Both the position numbers and the translations under genes were made by a program. This document shows positions 1 through 5,680 of a DNA stretch of 7,629 nucleotides, piece by piece. The stretch spans positions 864 to 8,492 of the forward strand of contig JAHDEU010000055.1 in the NCBI GenBank assembly GCA_020628635.1, in the 5' to 3' direction. Under the pieces are notes generated by a model. That model worked only from the letters and a program-made list of their open reading frames with translations, had not been told where the DNA came from and searched no databases. Source of the stretch: Hellea sp. (GTDB lineage: Bacteria; Pseudomonadota; Alphaproteobacteria; Caulobacterales; Maricaulaceae). The stretch's first letter is position 1. Every line of letters begins with the position of its first letter.

Positions 1-2
1 TG

Positions 3-347
3 CACCGCCTGAACATGGAAGCGCGCGCGCAGGAGACCGAGCAGGAGCTCGCGCTCGCCGCCCAAGCCGGGAGCTGGGCCGGACTTGAAGCCTCGATCAT
101 GGCGGATGCGTCGATCGGCAAGGCCAGCCGCTGGGTGATCAACATTCTGAGGCTGGTGCGCCCGGTGCTGACGCTGCTCCTCTGGCTGCTGACCGGCTGG
201 ATTTTCGCCATCACCCAGGACGGCCACATCGCGGAGGCCTGTGTGTTCGCCGCGACGGCAGCGACGCTGTGGTGGTTCGGCGACCGTGCGCCGCGCGGAG
301 AGGGCGCTACGGCTGTCGTGGCTCCGCCTCCGGCACGTCTTCGCTAG
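3..347 (+). CDS. Small holin-like membrane protein, 5' end cut by window
   Basis: The reading frame is open from the first full codon at position 3 to a TAG at 345-347. An ATG occurs at 15, but no ribosome binding site can be seen before it and the frame stays open upstream, so this is most likely the C-terminal part of a longer gene. Counting from that ATG, residues 1-40 are a charged, Ala/Glu-rich helix. A hydrophobic segment at about 50-67 follows an RLVRP motif, and a second at about 71-88 ends in WWFGDR; the tail is Ala/Pro-rich. A cytoplasmic helix, then RP plus two membrane spans ending in WFGDR, recalls phage or gene-transfer-agent holin-type proteins of alphaproteobacteria. That is a family impression only, and no neighbouring phage gene is visible. 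The last 41 bases overlap the end of the opposing gene. A generic small membrane protein is the alternative. Confidence 0.55.
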   Translation, partial: HRLNMEARAQETEQELALAAQAGSWAGLEASIMADASIGKASRWVINILRLVRPVLTLLLWLLTGWIFAITQDGHIAEACVFAATAATLWWFGDRAPRGEGATAVVAPPPARLR

Positions 348-1614
348 CTGGCGTGTCGGCCGGGGCTTCTACCTTGGGCTTGTTGGCCTCGATCGCAGCC
401 GCTTCTTCGGCGAGGGCCGTCGCGATGATGAAGATCGCGGCAATCAGCATGATGGTGCTGTAGACCAGGCCGACGCCGTAAGCCGTCAGAATCGACTTGA
501 TGTCGCTGCGCCGGAACATGCCCTTGGCCGACATGGGCAGATAGACCAGCAATATGCCGGAGTAGATCAGCAGCAGCCCCGGAATGGGTGTGAACTGCGC
601 GAGCAATATGAAAGCGAGCAGGAGTAGGAACGAGAAGGCGTGAATGTAGCCCGCATGGACGAGGTGGTCGTAGAGCATTGCCTTGTCCCGCCCGCGAATG
701 AAGACCGCGCCCAGCACCATGGTCAGCGGCAGCATCAGGAACATCATCCATTTCAGCTTGGTGTTGAGTTGATTGTTGACGACCTGAGGGTTGCGCAACA
801 CCCGCTGCATGAGCTGGTTGGTGCCGTCCGCATCGAGCGTGACGGAGTTGTCGCGACCCGTGCTGAATGTGGCCTTTACATCATCGTCCACCTCCAGTCC
901 CGCGTCCGACTCTTCCGCGACAATCGCCTTCGCTTCGCCCAGCCTGTCCCGCAACCGCTCCAGGCGTTCTTCGAGCCTGGCTCTGGTCTCGACGTCGGTA
1001 GCGTCTTCCAGCTCGTCTTCGATCCTCTCGATATTGTCCTCGATGGCGCCGATGTGGCCCGCATTATAGCCCGCGCCCGCCGCGCCGAGTTGTTGACCGC
1101 TCAGCACGATCTTGGCACCATCGGGCGGGAAGACAAGCCGGTCTCGCTGCACGAACCAGTGCAGCTTGACGGGGTAGCGCTCATCGAGGCTCGCCACTTC
1201 CGGCTCCTCGCCCTGCAGATTGCCGAACGCGATCATCTGCGTGCCCGACAGGCTGATATAGCCGAACAGAAGGAGCGAGGCGGCGAGGAACAAGCGCACC
1301 GGCGAGGTCCACCGCGTGCGCGCACCATCCGCATAGTCGCGCGCGACCTGGCCGGGCTTGCGTATCAACGTCCAGAGAGTCCGCCAGACCCGGCTGTCGA
1401 GTGCAGTGATGTTGGTGAACATTTCGACGATCAAGCGGAAGATCGACCGTCGGTAGTCGTCATTCTTGTTGCCGCAGGCGTGGCAGTAGAGCCCGACCAT
1501 GGGCGCGTCGCAGGAGAAGCAGGTGACGGACTGGTTGGCATTGGGCACGTCGTCCCGGTCCAGCAGCCGCTCGCCGCCATCGGCCAATCCCAACACTTCC
1601 TCCGTCGTGCTCAT
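307..1614 (-). CDS. DUF3667-type membrane protein with N-terminal zinc ribbon
   Basis: This 435-residue protein has function unknown. A zinc ribbon, C32-x2-C35-x8-C44-x2-C47-G, is followed by an amphipathic region and an 'RKPGQ...DGAR..W.SPVRLFL' stretch (85-110) typical of DUF3667 proteins, leading into the first membrane span (about 105-123). An unusually long soluble stretch (about 125-285) contains a strongly charged Glu/Arg coiled coil at about 190-235. Four more membrane segments follow at about 289-306, 323-341, 345-363 and 376-401, with an 'HLVHAGYIHAFSF' motif (317-329) also typical of the family. The C-terminal tail is acidic and Pro/Ala-rich. The ATG at 1614 was chosen over an in-frame GTG at 1632 because neither has a good Shine-Dalgarno sequence and ATG is the stronger codon. 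The gene is divergent from the SDR operon and overlaps the convergent left-edge gene by 41 bases. Membrane location is well supported; a role as scaffold or sensor would be a guess. Confidence 0.85.
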   Translation of the reverse strand: MSTTEEVLGLADGGERLLDRDDVPNANQSVTCFSCDAPMVGLYCHACGNKNDDYRRSIFRLIVEMFTNITALDSRVWRTLWTLIRKPGQVARDYADGARTRWTSPVRLFLAASLLLFGYISLSGTQMIAFGNLQGEEPEVASLDERYPVKLHWFVQRDRLVFPPDGAKIVLSGQQLGAAGAGYNAGHIGAIEDNIERIEDELEDATDVETRARLEERLERLRDRLGEAKAIVAEESDAGLEVDDDVKATFSTGRDNSVTLDADGTNQLMQRVLRNPQVVNNQLNTKLKWMMFLMLPLTMVLGAVFIRGRDKAMLYDHLVHAGYIHAFSFLLLLAFILLAQFTPIPGLLLIYSGILLVYLPMSAKGMFRRSDIKSILTAYGVGLVYSTIMLIAAIFIIATALAEEAAAIEANKPKVEAPADTPASEDVPEAEPRQP

Positions 1615-1620
1615 GGGGGC

Positions 1621-1648
1621 ACTATGGCACACCCATCACTGTTGTGAA
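1621..1648 (-). promoter_or_regulatory. Possible promoter for the DUF3667 gene
   Basis: Read on the minus strand, TTCACA (1648-1643) and CATAGT (1626-1621) lie 16 bases apart, matching the sigma70 -35 and -10 boxes at 5/6 and 4/6 positions. Transcription would begin about at 1614, the A of the chosen ATG, which would give a leaderless mRNA and fit the absence of a Shine-Dalgarno sequence there. Such partial matches arise by chance, so this is tentative. Confidence 0.3.
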
Positions 1649-1663
1649 GCGCTGCCGTCGCCC

Positions 1664-1691
1664 TTGCGCGCGCGGCGTGCGGACCTATGAC
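1664..1691 (+). promoter_or_regulatory. Possible promoter for the SDR-kinase-dehydrogenase operon
   Basis: TTGCGC (1664-1669) and TATGAC (1686-1691) are 16 bases apart. The extended box CCTATGAC (1684-1691) matches 6 of 8 positions of the GCTANAWC -10 element described for Caulobacter housekeeping promoters. Transcription would then start about at 1698, the A of the first operon gene's ATG. The match is partial and the call rests mainly on this being the only gap upstream of the operon. Confidence 0.3.
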
Positions 1692-1697
1692 GGAGGG
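1692..1697 (+). promoter_or_regulatory. GGAGGG abutting the first operon start codon
   Basis: GGAGGG lies directly against the ATG at 1698. Its core GGAGG leaves a one-base spacer, far shorter than the usual 5 to 9 bases, so it is doubtful as a working ribosome binding site. It is recorded because it bears on the choice between the ATG at 1698 and in-frame GTG codons at 1677 and 1644, neither of which has a better site. Confidence 0.35.
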
Positions 1698-2489
1698 ATG
1701 TTCGAAAACAAGATTGTCGCCATCACAGGCGCATCCGGCGGGATCGGCCGGGCCATCGGGGAAATGTTCGCGGCCAACGGTGCGACCGTTGCGCTGTCCG
1801 ACCTGTCTCCGCCCACGGAAGCCGCCGCTGCCATGGGCACCAAGCCATACACCTGCGACGTGTCCAGCGATCTGTCGGTGCAGGCCTTCATCGAAGCCGT
1901 CGAGACCGATCTGGGTCCGATCGACATCTACGTGTCCAATGCCGGGATCGGCGCCGGCAACGGTCCGCATGTCGCGGGCGGATCGAATGAGAGCTGGGAG
2001 GCGAGCTGGCAGGTCAATGTCATGGGCAGCGTCTATGCGGCGCGCGCGCTCATGCCGGGCTGGCTGGAGCGGGGTGAGGGCACATTCATCGTGACCGCAT
2101 CGGCGGCGGGCCTGCTCAACCAGGTCGGCTCGGCCAGCTACTCCGCGACAAAGCACGCGGCTGTGAGTTTCGCGGAATCCATCGCCATCGAGCATGGCGA
2201 CGAGGGCATCACCTCCCACTGCATCTGCCCGCAATATGTGCGCACCAACATGACGGCGGGCGCGGACTTTTCGAACAATCGCGAGGCGCTGATCGAACCC
2301 GAAGACGTCGCCAACGCGCTCAAGGACGCCATGGCGGAGAACCGCTTCCTCGTCCTGCCACATCCGATCGCGCAGAAATACTATGTCGCCCGCGCGCATG
2401 ACCCTGACGCATGGCTCGGCGGGATGCGCAAGATGCTGGCGAAGTTAAAGGCGTCGGGCAGCGGCGTGTTCGTGGAGTCCGGGAAATGA
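1698..2489 (+). CDS. Short-chain dehydrogenase/reductase, probably NAD(H)-linked
   Basis: A classical SDR of 263 residues that interconverts an alcohol and a ketone using a nicotinamide cofactor, in the cytoplasm. The Rossmann motif TGASGGIG is at 10-17, with NAG at 81-83. The catalytic set is N107, S135, Y148 and K152 (in YSATK). D35 at the end of the second beta strand is the residue that usually favours NAD(H) over NADP(H). CPQYVRTNM (177-185) follows the active site, and the C-terminal 'LVLPHP' and 'WLGGMRKM' stretches recall a widespread SDR group often found near acyl-CoA genes. The ATG at 1698 was chosen because MFENKIVAITGAS begins exactly where SDRs normally do; upstream GTG codons would add unneeded residues. 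It is first in a four-gene operon and overlaps the next gene by 4 bases (ATGA). The substrate is unknown; a 3- or 4-hydroxyacyl-CoA is likely from context. Confidence 0.95.
   Translation: MFENKIVAITGASGGIGRAIGEMFAANGATVALSDLSPPTEAAAAMGTKPYTCDVSSDLSVQAFIEAVETDLGPIDIYVSNAGIGAGNGPHVAGGSNESWEASWQVNVMGSVYAARALMPGWLERGEGTFIVTASAAGLLNQVGSASYSATKHAAVSFAESIAIEHGDEGITSHCICPQYVRTNMTAGADFSNNREALIEPEDVANALKDAMAENRFLVLPHPIAQKYYVARAHDPDAWLGGMRKMLAKLKASGSGVFVESGK
2474..2477 (+). promoter_or_regulatory. Ribosome binding site of the second SDR
   Basis: GGAG ends 8 bases before the ATG at 2486. It selects this start over an in-frame upstream ATG at 2411, which would add 25 Arg-rich residues lying entirely inside the preceding gene. 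Confidence 0.6.
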
Positions 2490-3259
2490 GCCACCGTTTC
2501 GATCTCACAGGCAAGGTCGCGCTGGTCGCGGGTGCGTCGCGCGGCATTGGCGAAGCCATCGCGCATGGCCTGGCCGAACACGGCGCGCATGTCGTCTGCA
2601 CGTCCCGCAAGCCCGAGGCCTGCGCTGCGGTCGCCGACGCGATCAAGGCCAAGGGCGGCTCGGCGAGCTTCGCGGAGCTGCATCTGGGCGATCTCTCGCA
2701 CCATGACCGCGTGCTGGAGCAGATCAAGAGCGAGCACGGACGGCTCGACATTCTCATCAACAACGGCGCGACCAACCCGCATTTCGGGCCTGCCCACAGT
2801 GCGACGGAAGAGGCCTATGACAAGACCTTCGCGGTCAACACCCGCGGTCCCTACTTCCTGACATCAAAGGCCTACCCCATGCTGCGCGAGGATGGCGGCG
2901 GCTCGGTCGTCAACGTGGCCTCCATCGATGGCCTCCAGCCAGCGGCCAACCGCGTCATCTATGCCATGACCAAGGCCGCGCTGATCGCGATGACGCAGGG
3001 CATGGCCAAGGAATATTCGGACGACAAGACCGGCGCGGGCGTGCGCGTCAATGCGCTGCTGCCGGGTCCGGTCGATACCAAGCTCGCGGCCGCGCTGAAG
3101 AACGCGCCGGGCATCGACCAGTATCTCGACATGACCATGGCCATCAAACGCTTCGCCCAACCGGACGAGATGGTCGGCGCGGTTCTGTTCATGGTGAGCG
3201 ACGCGGCGAGCTTCTACACTGGCCAGTGCACGGTCGTCGACGGCGGCGCGACCCTCTGA
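2486..3259 (+). CDS. Short-chain dehydrogenase/reductase, probably NADP(H)-linked
   Basis: A 257-residue classical SDR. The cofactor motif GASRGIG is at 16-22, with Ala-15 where many SDRs have Thr. NNGATNP (92-98) replaces the usual NNAG, as in the DHRS4-like group with NNAATNP. The catalytic residues are N118, S146, Y159 and K163. S40-R41 after the second beta strand fits binding of the NADP(H) phosphate, unlike the Asp in the first SDR. The end is typical: 'PGPVDT' (193-198) and 'YTGQ..VVDGG' (244-254). In the Pseudomonas putida levulinate pathway the SDR LvaD reduces 4-ketovaleryl-CoA to 4-hydroxyvaleryl-CoA with a nicotinamide cofactor. This gene is the better candidate here for such a reduction, by inference from cofactor type and its place next to the kinase. 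It overlaps the upstream gene by 4 bases and the kinase gene by 1 base. Confidence 0.96.
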   Translation: MSHRFDLTGKVALVAGASRGIGEAIAHGLAEHGAHVVCTSRKPEACAAVADAIKAKGGSASFAELHLGDLSHHDRVLEQIKSEHGRLDILINNGATNPHFGPAHSATEEAYDKTFAVNTRGPYFLTSKAYPMLREDGGGSVVNVASIDGLQPAANRVIYAMTKAALIAMTQGMAKEYSDDKTGAGVRVNALLPGPVDTKLAAALKNAPGIDQYLDMTMAIKRFAQPDEMVGAVLFMVSDAASFYTGQCTVVDGGATL

Positions 3260-4323
3260 TGGCGGACAATGCCACGATCGATGTCCGAAAGGGCGAGGCG
3301 CTGGACGTTGCGGCGGTGGACGCCGTGCTCAAGGCCAATGTCGAGGGACTGTCGGGCGAGCCGACAGTGCGCCAATACCCGTCGGGCAACTCCAACCTGA
3401 CCTATGCGCTGGACTACCCGGACCGGCGCCTCGTGCTCCGCCGACCGCCTTTCGGGCCGCTGCCCAAGGCAGGGCACAACATGTTCCGCGAATACCGCAT
3501 CATGCGCGATCTCAAGCCCGGCTTTCCGCAGGTGCCGCAGACCGTCTTCTACACGGATGATGAGAGCATCATCGGCAAGGAGTTCTACGTCATGGAGCGG
3601 GTCGAGGGGCCGCTGATACACAAGACGATCCCGGCCGAGTGGAACTGGTCAGCCGACGACACGGCGCAGCTGGGGGACAACTTCATCGACGCTTTGGCAA
3701 AGCTGCACACGCTGGACTACAAAGCGTTGGGGCTGGAAGACTTCGGTCGTCCGGAAGGCTATGTGGAGAGGCAGATACGCGGCTGGAACAAGCGCTGGGA
3801 CAAGGCCCACACGGACGGGATCACGCGTTTCGAAGACGTGCAGGCCTGGCTCGAGGACAACATGCCGGCCGAGAGTCCGCACCACGCCGTGCTGCATGGC
3901 GACTACCGCATCGACAATGCGATCCTGGACGCGGACGATCCGCGCAAGATCGCGGCGCTGCTGGACTGGGAGATATGTGCGATTGGCGATCCTCTGATGG
4001 ACCTCGGCAACACGCTGTCCTACTGGATCGAGGCCGACGATCCCGCGCCGATGCAGATGATGATCCGCCAGCCGAGTGCGGCGCCCGGCATGCCGAGCCG
4101 CCGCGAGTTCGCGGACCGCTACGGCGAGAAGACCGGGTTCGACGTGTCCGATATCCACTACCACTTCATCTATGGTATCTGGAGACTGGCGGTGATCATC
4201 CAGCAGATCCACGCCCGCTATGTGCGCGGGCAGACCCAGGACGAGCGGTTCGCCGTGATGGATAAGAGCGTGGAAGCGCTCGGCGCGCTGGCGCGTGTGA
4301 AGATAGACCAAGGAAGCCTCTGA
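3259..4323 (+). CDS. APH-fold kinase of the ACAD10/11 (LvaA-like) type
   Basis: A 354-residue kinase with the aminoglycoside phosphotransferase/choline kinase fold. A glycine-containing nucleotide loop SGNSNLTY is at 42-49, and VLRRPP (59-64) puts Arg where antibiotic kinases have the ATP-binding Lys. FREYRIM (76-82) follows, then the Brenner motif HGDYRIDN (213-220; catalytic D215, metal ligand N220) and the metal-binding DWE (236-238) with 'GDPLMDLG'. This is the pattern of the N-terminal domain of ACAD10/11 and of P. putida LvaA, which phosphorylates the 4-hydroxyl of 4-hydroxyacyl-CoA with ATP. An antibiotic resistance role is unlikely, since the motifs and the acyl-CoA dehydrogenase neighbour point to metabolism. 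The start overlaps the SDR stop as TGATG. No Shine-Dalgarno sequence is evident, so translation probably depends on ribosomes finishing the upstream gene. The substrate chain length is unknown. Confidence 0.94.
   Translation: MADNATIDVRKGEALDVAAVDAVLKANVEGLSGEPTVRQYPSGNSNLTYALDYPDRRLVLRRPPFGPLPKAGHNMFREYRIMRDLKPGFPQVPQTVFYTDDESIIGKEFYVMERVEGPLIHKTIPAEWNWSADDTAQLGDNFIDALAKLHTLDYKALGLEDFGRPEGYVERQIRGWNKRWDKAHTDGITRFEDVQAWLEDNMPAESPHHAVLHGDYRIDNAILDADDPRKIAALLDWEICAIGDPLMDLGNTLSYWIEADDPAPMQMMIRQPSAAPGMPSRREFADRYGEKTGFDVSDIHYHFIYGIWRLAVIIQQIHARYVRGQTQDERFAVMDKSVEALGALARVKIDQGSL
4311..4316 (+). promoter_or_regulatory. Ribosome binding site of the acyl-CoA dehydrogenase gene
   Basis: AGGAAG lies 6 bases before the ATG at 4323, inside the end of the kinase gene. 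It supports the start at 4323 rather than Met-4, and would let this gene be translated on its own as well as by coupling. Confidence 0.6.
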
Positions 4324-5624
4324 TGAACGACATGACACCCCCGAAAACCGGCAGCGCGCAAGCAGCCGAACAGCTCTGCCTCGGCGTGACCGAACGTCTC
4401 CGCCCCATCCTGCGCGATGTGCGCGACATGGTGCAGAACGACATCCTGCCCATAGAGAAGCAGTGGCACCACGAGACCGAGACAGCGGCCGACCGCTGGG
4501 CCCACACCGAATGGCAGACCGCCAAGCTCGAAGAACTGAAGTCGAAAGCCAAATCCAAGGGGCTGTGGAACTTCTGGCTGACCAAGACGGGCCTGACCGC
4601 GTCCGACAAGGGCTTCGGCCTGACGACCGTAGAGTATGCCCACCTCGCCGAACAGATGGGCTGGTCGCATCTTGCACCGGAAGTCTTCAACTGCTCCGCG
4701 CCCGACACGGGCAATATGGAAGTCTTCGAGAAATACGGCACAGAGGAGCACAAGAAGAAGTGGCTCGAGCCCATGCTGGAAGGCAAGATCCGCTCGGCCT
4801 ACCTCATGACCGAACCTGACGTCGCCAGCTCGGATGCGACCAATCTCGAGTTCCGCGCGGAGAAGGACGGCGACGAGTGGGTGCTTAATGGTGAGAAGTA
4901 CTGGAGCTCGGGCGCAGGCGATCCGCGCACCAAGGTCTACATCCTGATGGCGCGGACCGAGGCCAAGGGCGACTTCGATCGCCGTCACAAGCAGCACTCC
5001 ATGTTCGTCGTGCCGGCCGACACGCCCGGCATCACCAAGCTGCGCGCCATGACCATCTTTGGCCAGGACGACGCGCCGCATGGCCACCTGCACATGAAGT
5101 TCGAGAATGTCCGCATTCCGGCCGACGCGCTGTTGATCGGCGAGGGCAGGGGCTTTGAAGTCAGCCAGGGCCGCCTCGGCCCCGGCCGCATCCACCACTG
5201 CATGCGCGCCATCGGTCAGGCCGAGCGCGCGCTGGAGCTGCTCTGCACGCGGGCCGTTTCACGCGAGGCGTTCGGCCGCCCGCTGGCCAAGCTCGGCGCG
5301 AACTACGACATCATCGCGGATTGCCGCATTGGCATCGAACAGGCGCGCCTGCTCTGCCTGAAAGCCGCCGCCATGATGGACACAGGCGACACACGTGCGG
5401 CCGCGCCCTACATCTCCATGATCAAGGTCGCCGCGCCCAACATCGCGCTGAAGGTCATCGACGAAGCCATGCAGATGCATGGCGGTGTCGGCATCAGCCA
5501 GGACACGCCGCTGGCCGGCATGTATGTCCAGATGCGCACCCTGCGCTTTGCCGACGGCCCCGACGCCGTCCACCGCATGCAGGTCGCGCGCAAGGAGCTG
5601 CGGGCCTACTCCAACAAGAAGTAG
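4323..5624 (+). CDS. Acyl-CoA dehydrogenase family protein, ACAD10/11 (LvaC-like) type
   Basis: A 433-residue flavoprotein of the acyl-CoA dehydrogenase fold, full length for the single-domain form. Signatures are NCSAPDTGNMEV (123-134), MTEPDVASSDATN (162-174), 'NGEKYWSSGAGDPR' (189-202), 'DDAPHGH' (249-255), 'RLGPGRIHHCMR' (284-295), 'QMHGGVGIS' (384-392) and DGPDAVH (411-417). These match the C-terminal half of ACAD10/11 closely. In LvaC and animal ACAD11 this enzyme acts on 4-phosphoacyl-CoA, losing phosphate and yielding a 3-hydroxyacyl-CoA through an enoyl intermediate. At the place of the MCAD catalytic Glu (as in YEGT), this protein has Asp-411 followed by GPD, as the ACAD10/11 group does. 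The start is a TGATG overlap with the kinase gene. A hairpin terminator follows 23 bases after the stop. Family assignment is strong; the exact substrate is inferred from relatives. Confidence 0.96.
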   Translation: MNDMTPPKTGSAQAAEQLCLGVTERLRPILRDVRDMVQNDILPIEKQWHHETETAADRWAHTEWQTAKLEELKSKAKSKGLWNFWLTKTGLTASDKGFGLTTVEYAHLAEQMGWSHLAPEVFNCSAPDTGNMEVFEKYGTEEHKKKWLEPMLEGKIRSAYLMTEPDVASSDATNLEFRAEKDGDEWVLNGEKYWSSGAGDPRTKVYILMARTEAKGDFDRRHKQHSMFVVPADTPGITKLRAMTIFGQDDAPHGHLHMKFENVRIPADALLIGEGRGFEVSQGRLGPGRIHHCMRAIGQAERALELLCTRAVSREAFGRPLAKLGANYDIIADCRIGIEQARLLCLKAAAMMDTGDTRAAAPYISMIKVAAPNIALKVIDEAMQMHGGVGISQDTPLAGMYVQMRTLRFADGPDAVHRMQVARKELRAYSNKK

Positions 5625-5647
5625 CGTCTGCACGAATGAGAAGGCTG

Positions 5648-5680
5648 CGGCCCTCCCGAACGGAGGGCCGTCGCTGTTTT
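5648..5680 (+). terminator. Intrinsic terminator closing the operon
   Basis: CGGCCCTCC (5648-5656) pairs perfectly with GGAGGGCCG (5662-5670): a 9-bp GC-rich stem with a 5-base loop, CGAAC. TCGCTG separates it from TTTT at 5677-5680, so the U tract is short and set back 6 bases and termination may be incomplete. It sits 23 bases after the dehydrogenase stop, and its last T is the base before the next gene's ATG. Confidence 0.75.

Noticed and set aside
1618..1630. Short direct repeat GGCAC-TAT-GGCAC in the divergent gap
   Set aside because: Two five-base copies are too short to separate from chance in GC-rich DNA.
640..1647. 335-codon + strand open frame opposite the DUF3667 gene
   Set aside because: It is rich in His, Arg and Gln with no recognisable domain, as expected for the antisense of a GC-rich gene. 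The minus-strand frame has a zinc ribbon, membrane spans and family motifs.
1611..2399. 262-codon minus-strand open frame opposite the first SDR
   Set aside because: It is a shadow of a gene with all SDR motifs and would overlap the divergent promoter gap and the DUF3667 start.
3259..4323. Kinase as an aminoglycoside resistance enzyme
   Set aside because: It has the APH fold motifs, but the VLRRPP region and its operon with an ACAD10/11-type dehydrogenase place it in the acyl-CoA metabolic group.
3649..4677. 342-codon minus-strand open frame across the kinase and dehydrogenase genes
   Set aside because: It crosses two well-supported genes on the other strand, is Arg/Ser-rich and shows no domain.
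4218..5198. 326-codon minus-strand open frame inside the dehydrogenase gene
   Set aside because: It is antisense to conserved ACAD10/11 motifs and has no start signal or known fold.
5321..5680. N-terminal extension of the nucleotidase frame into the dehydrogenase gene
   Set aside because: The added 120 residues are low-complexity Arg/His-rich sequence in a shadow frame, and the HAD motif I begins normally after the ATG at 5681.
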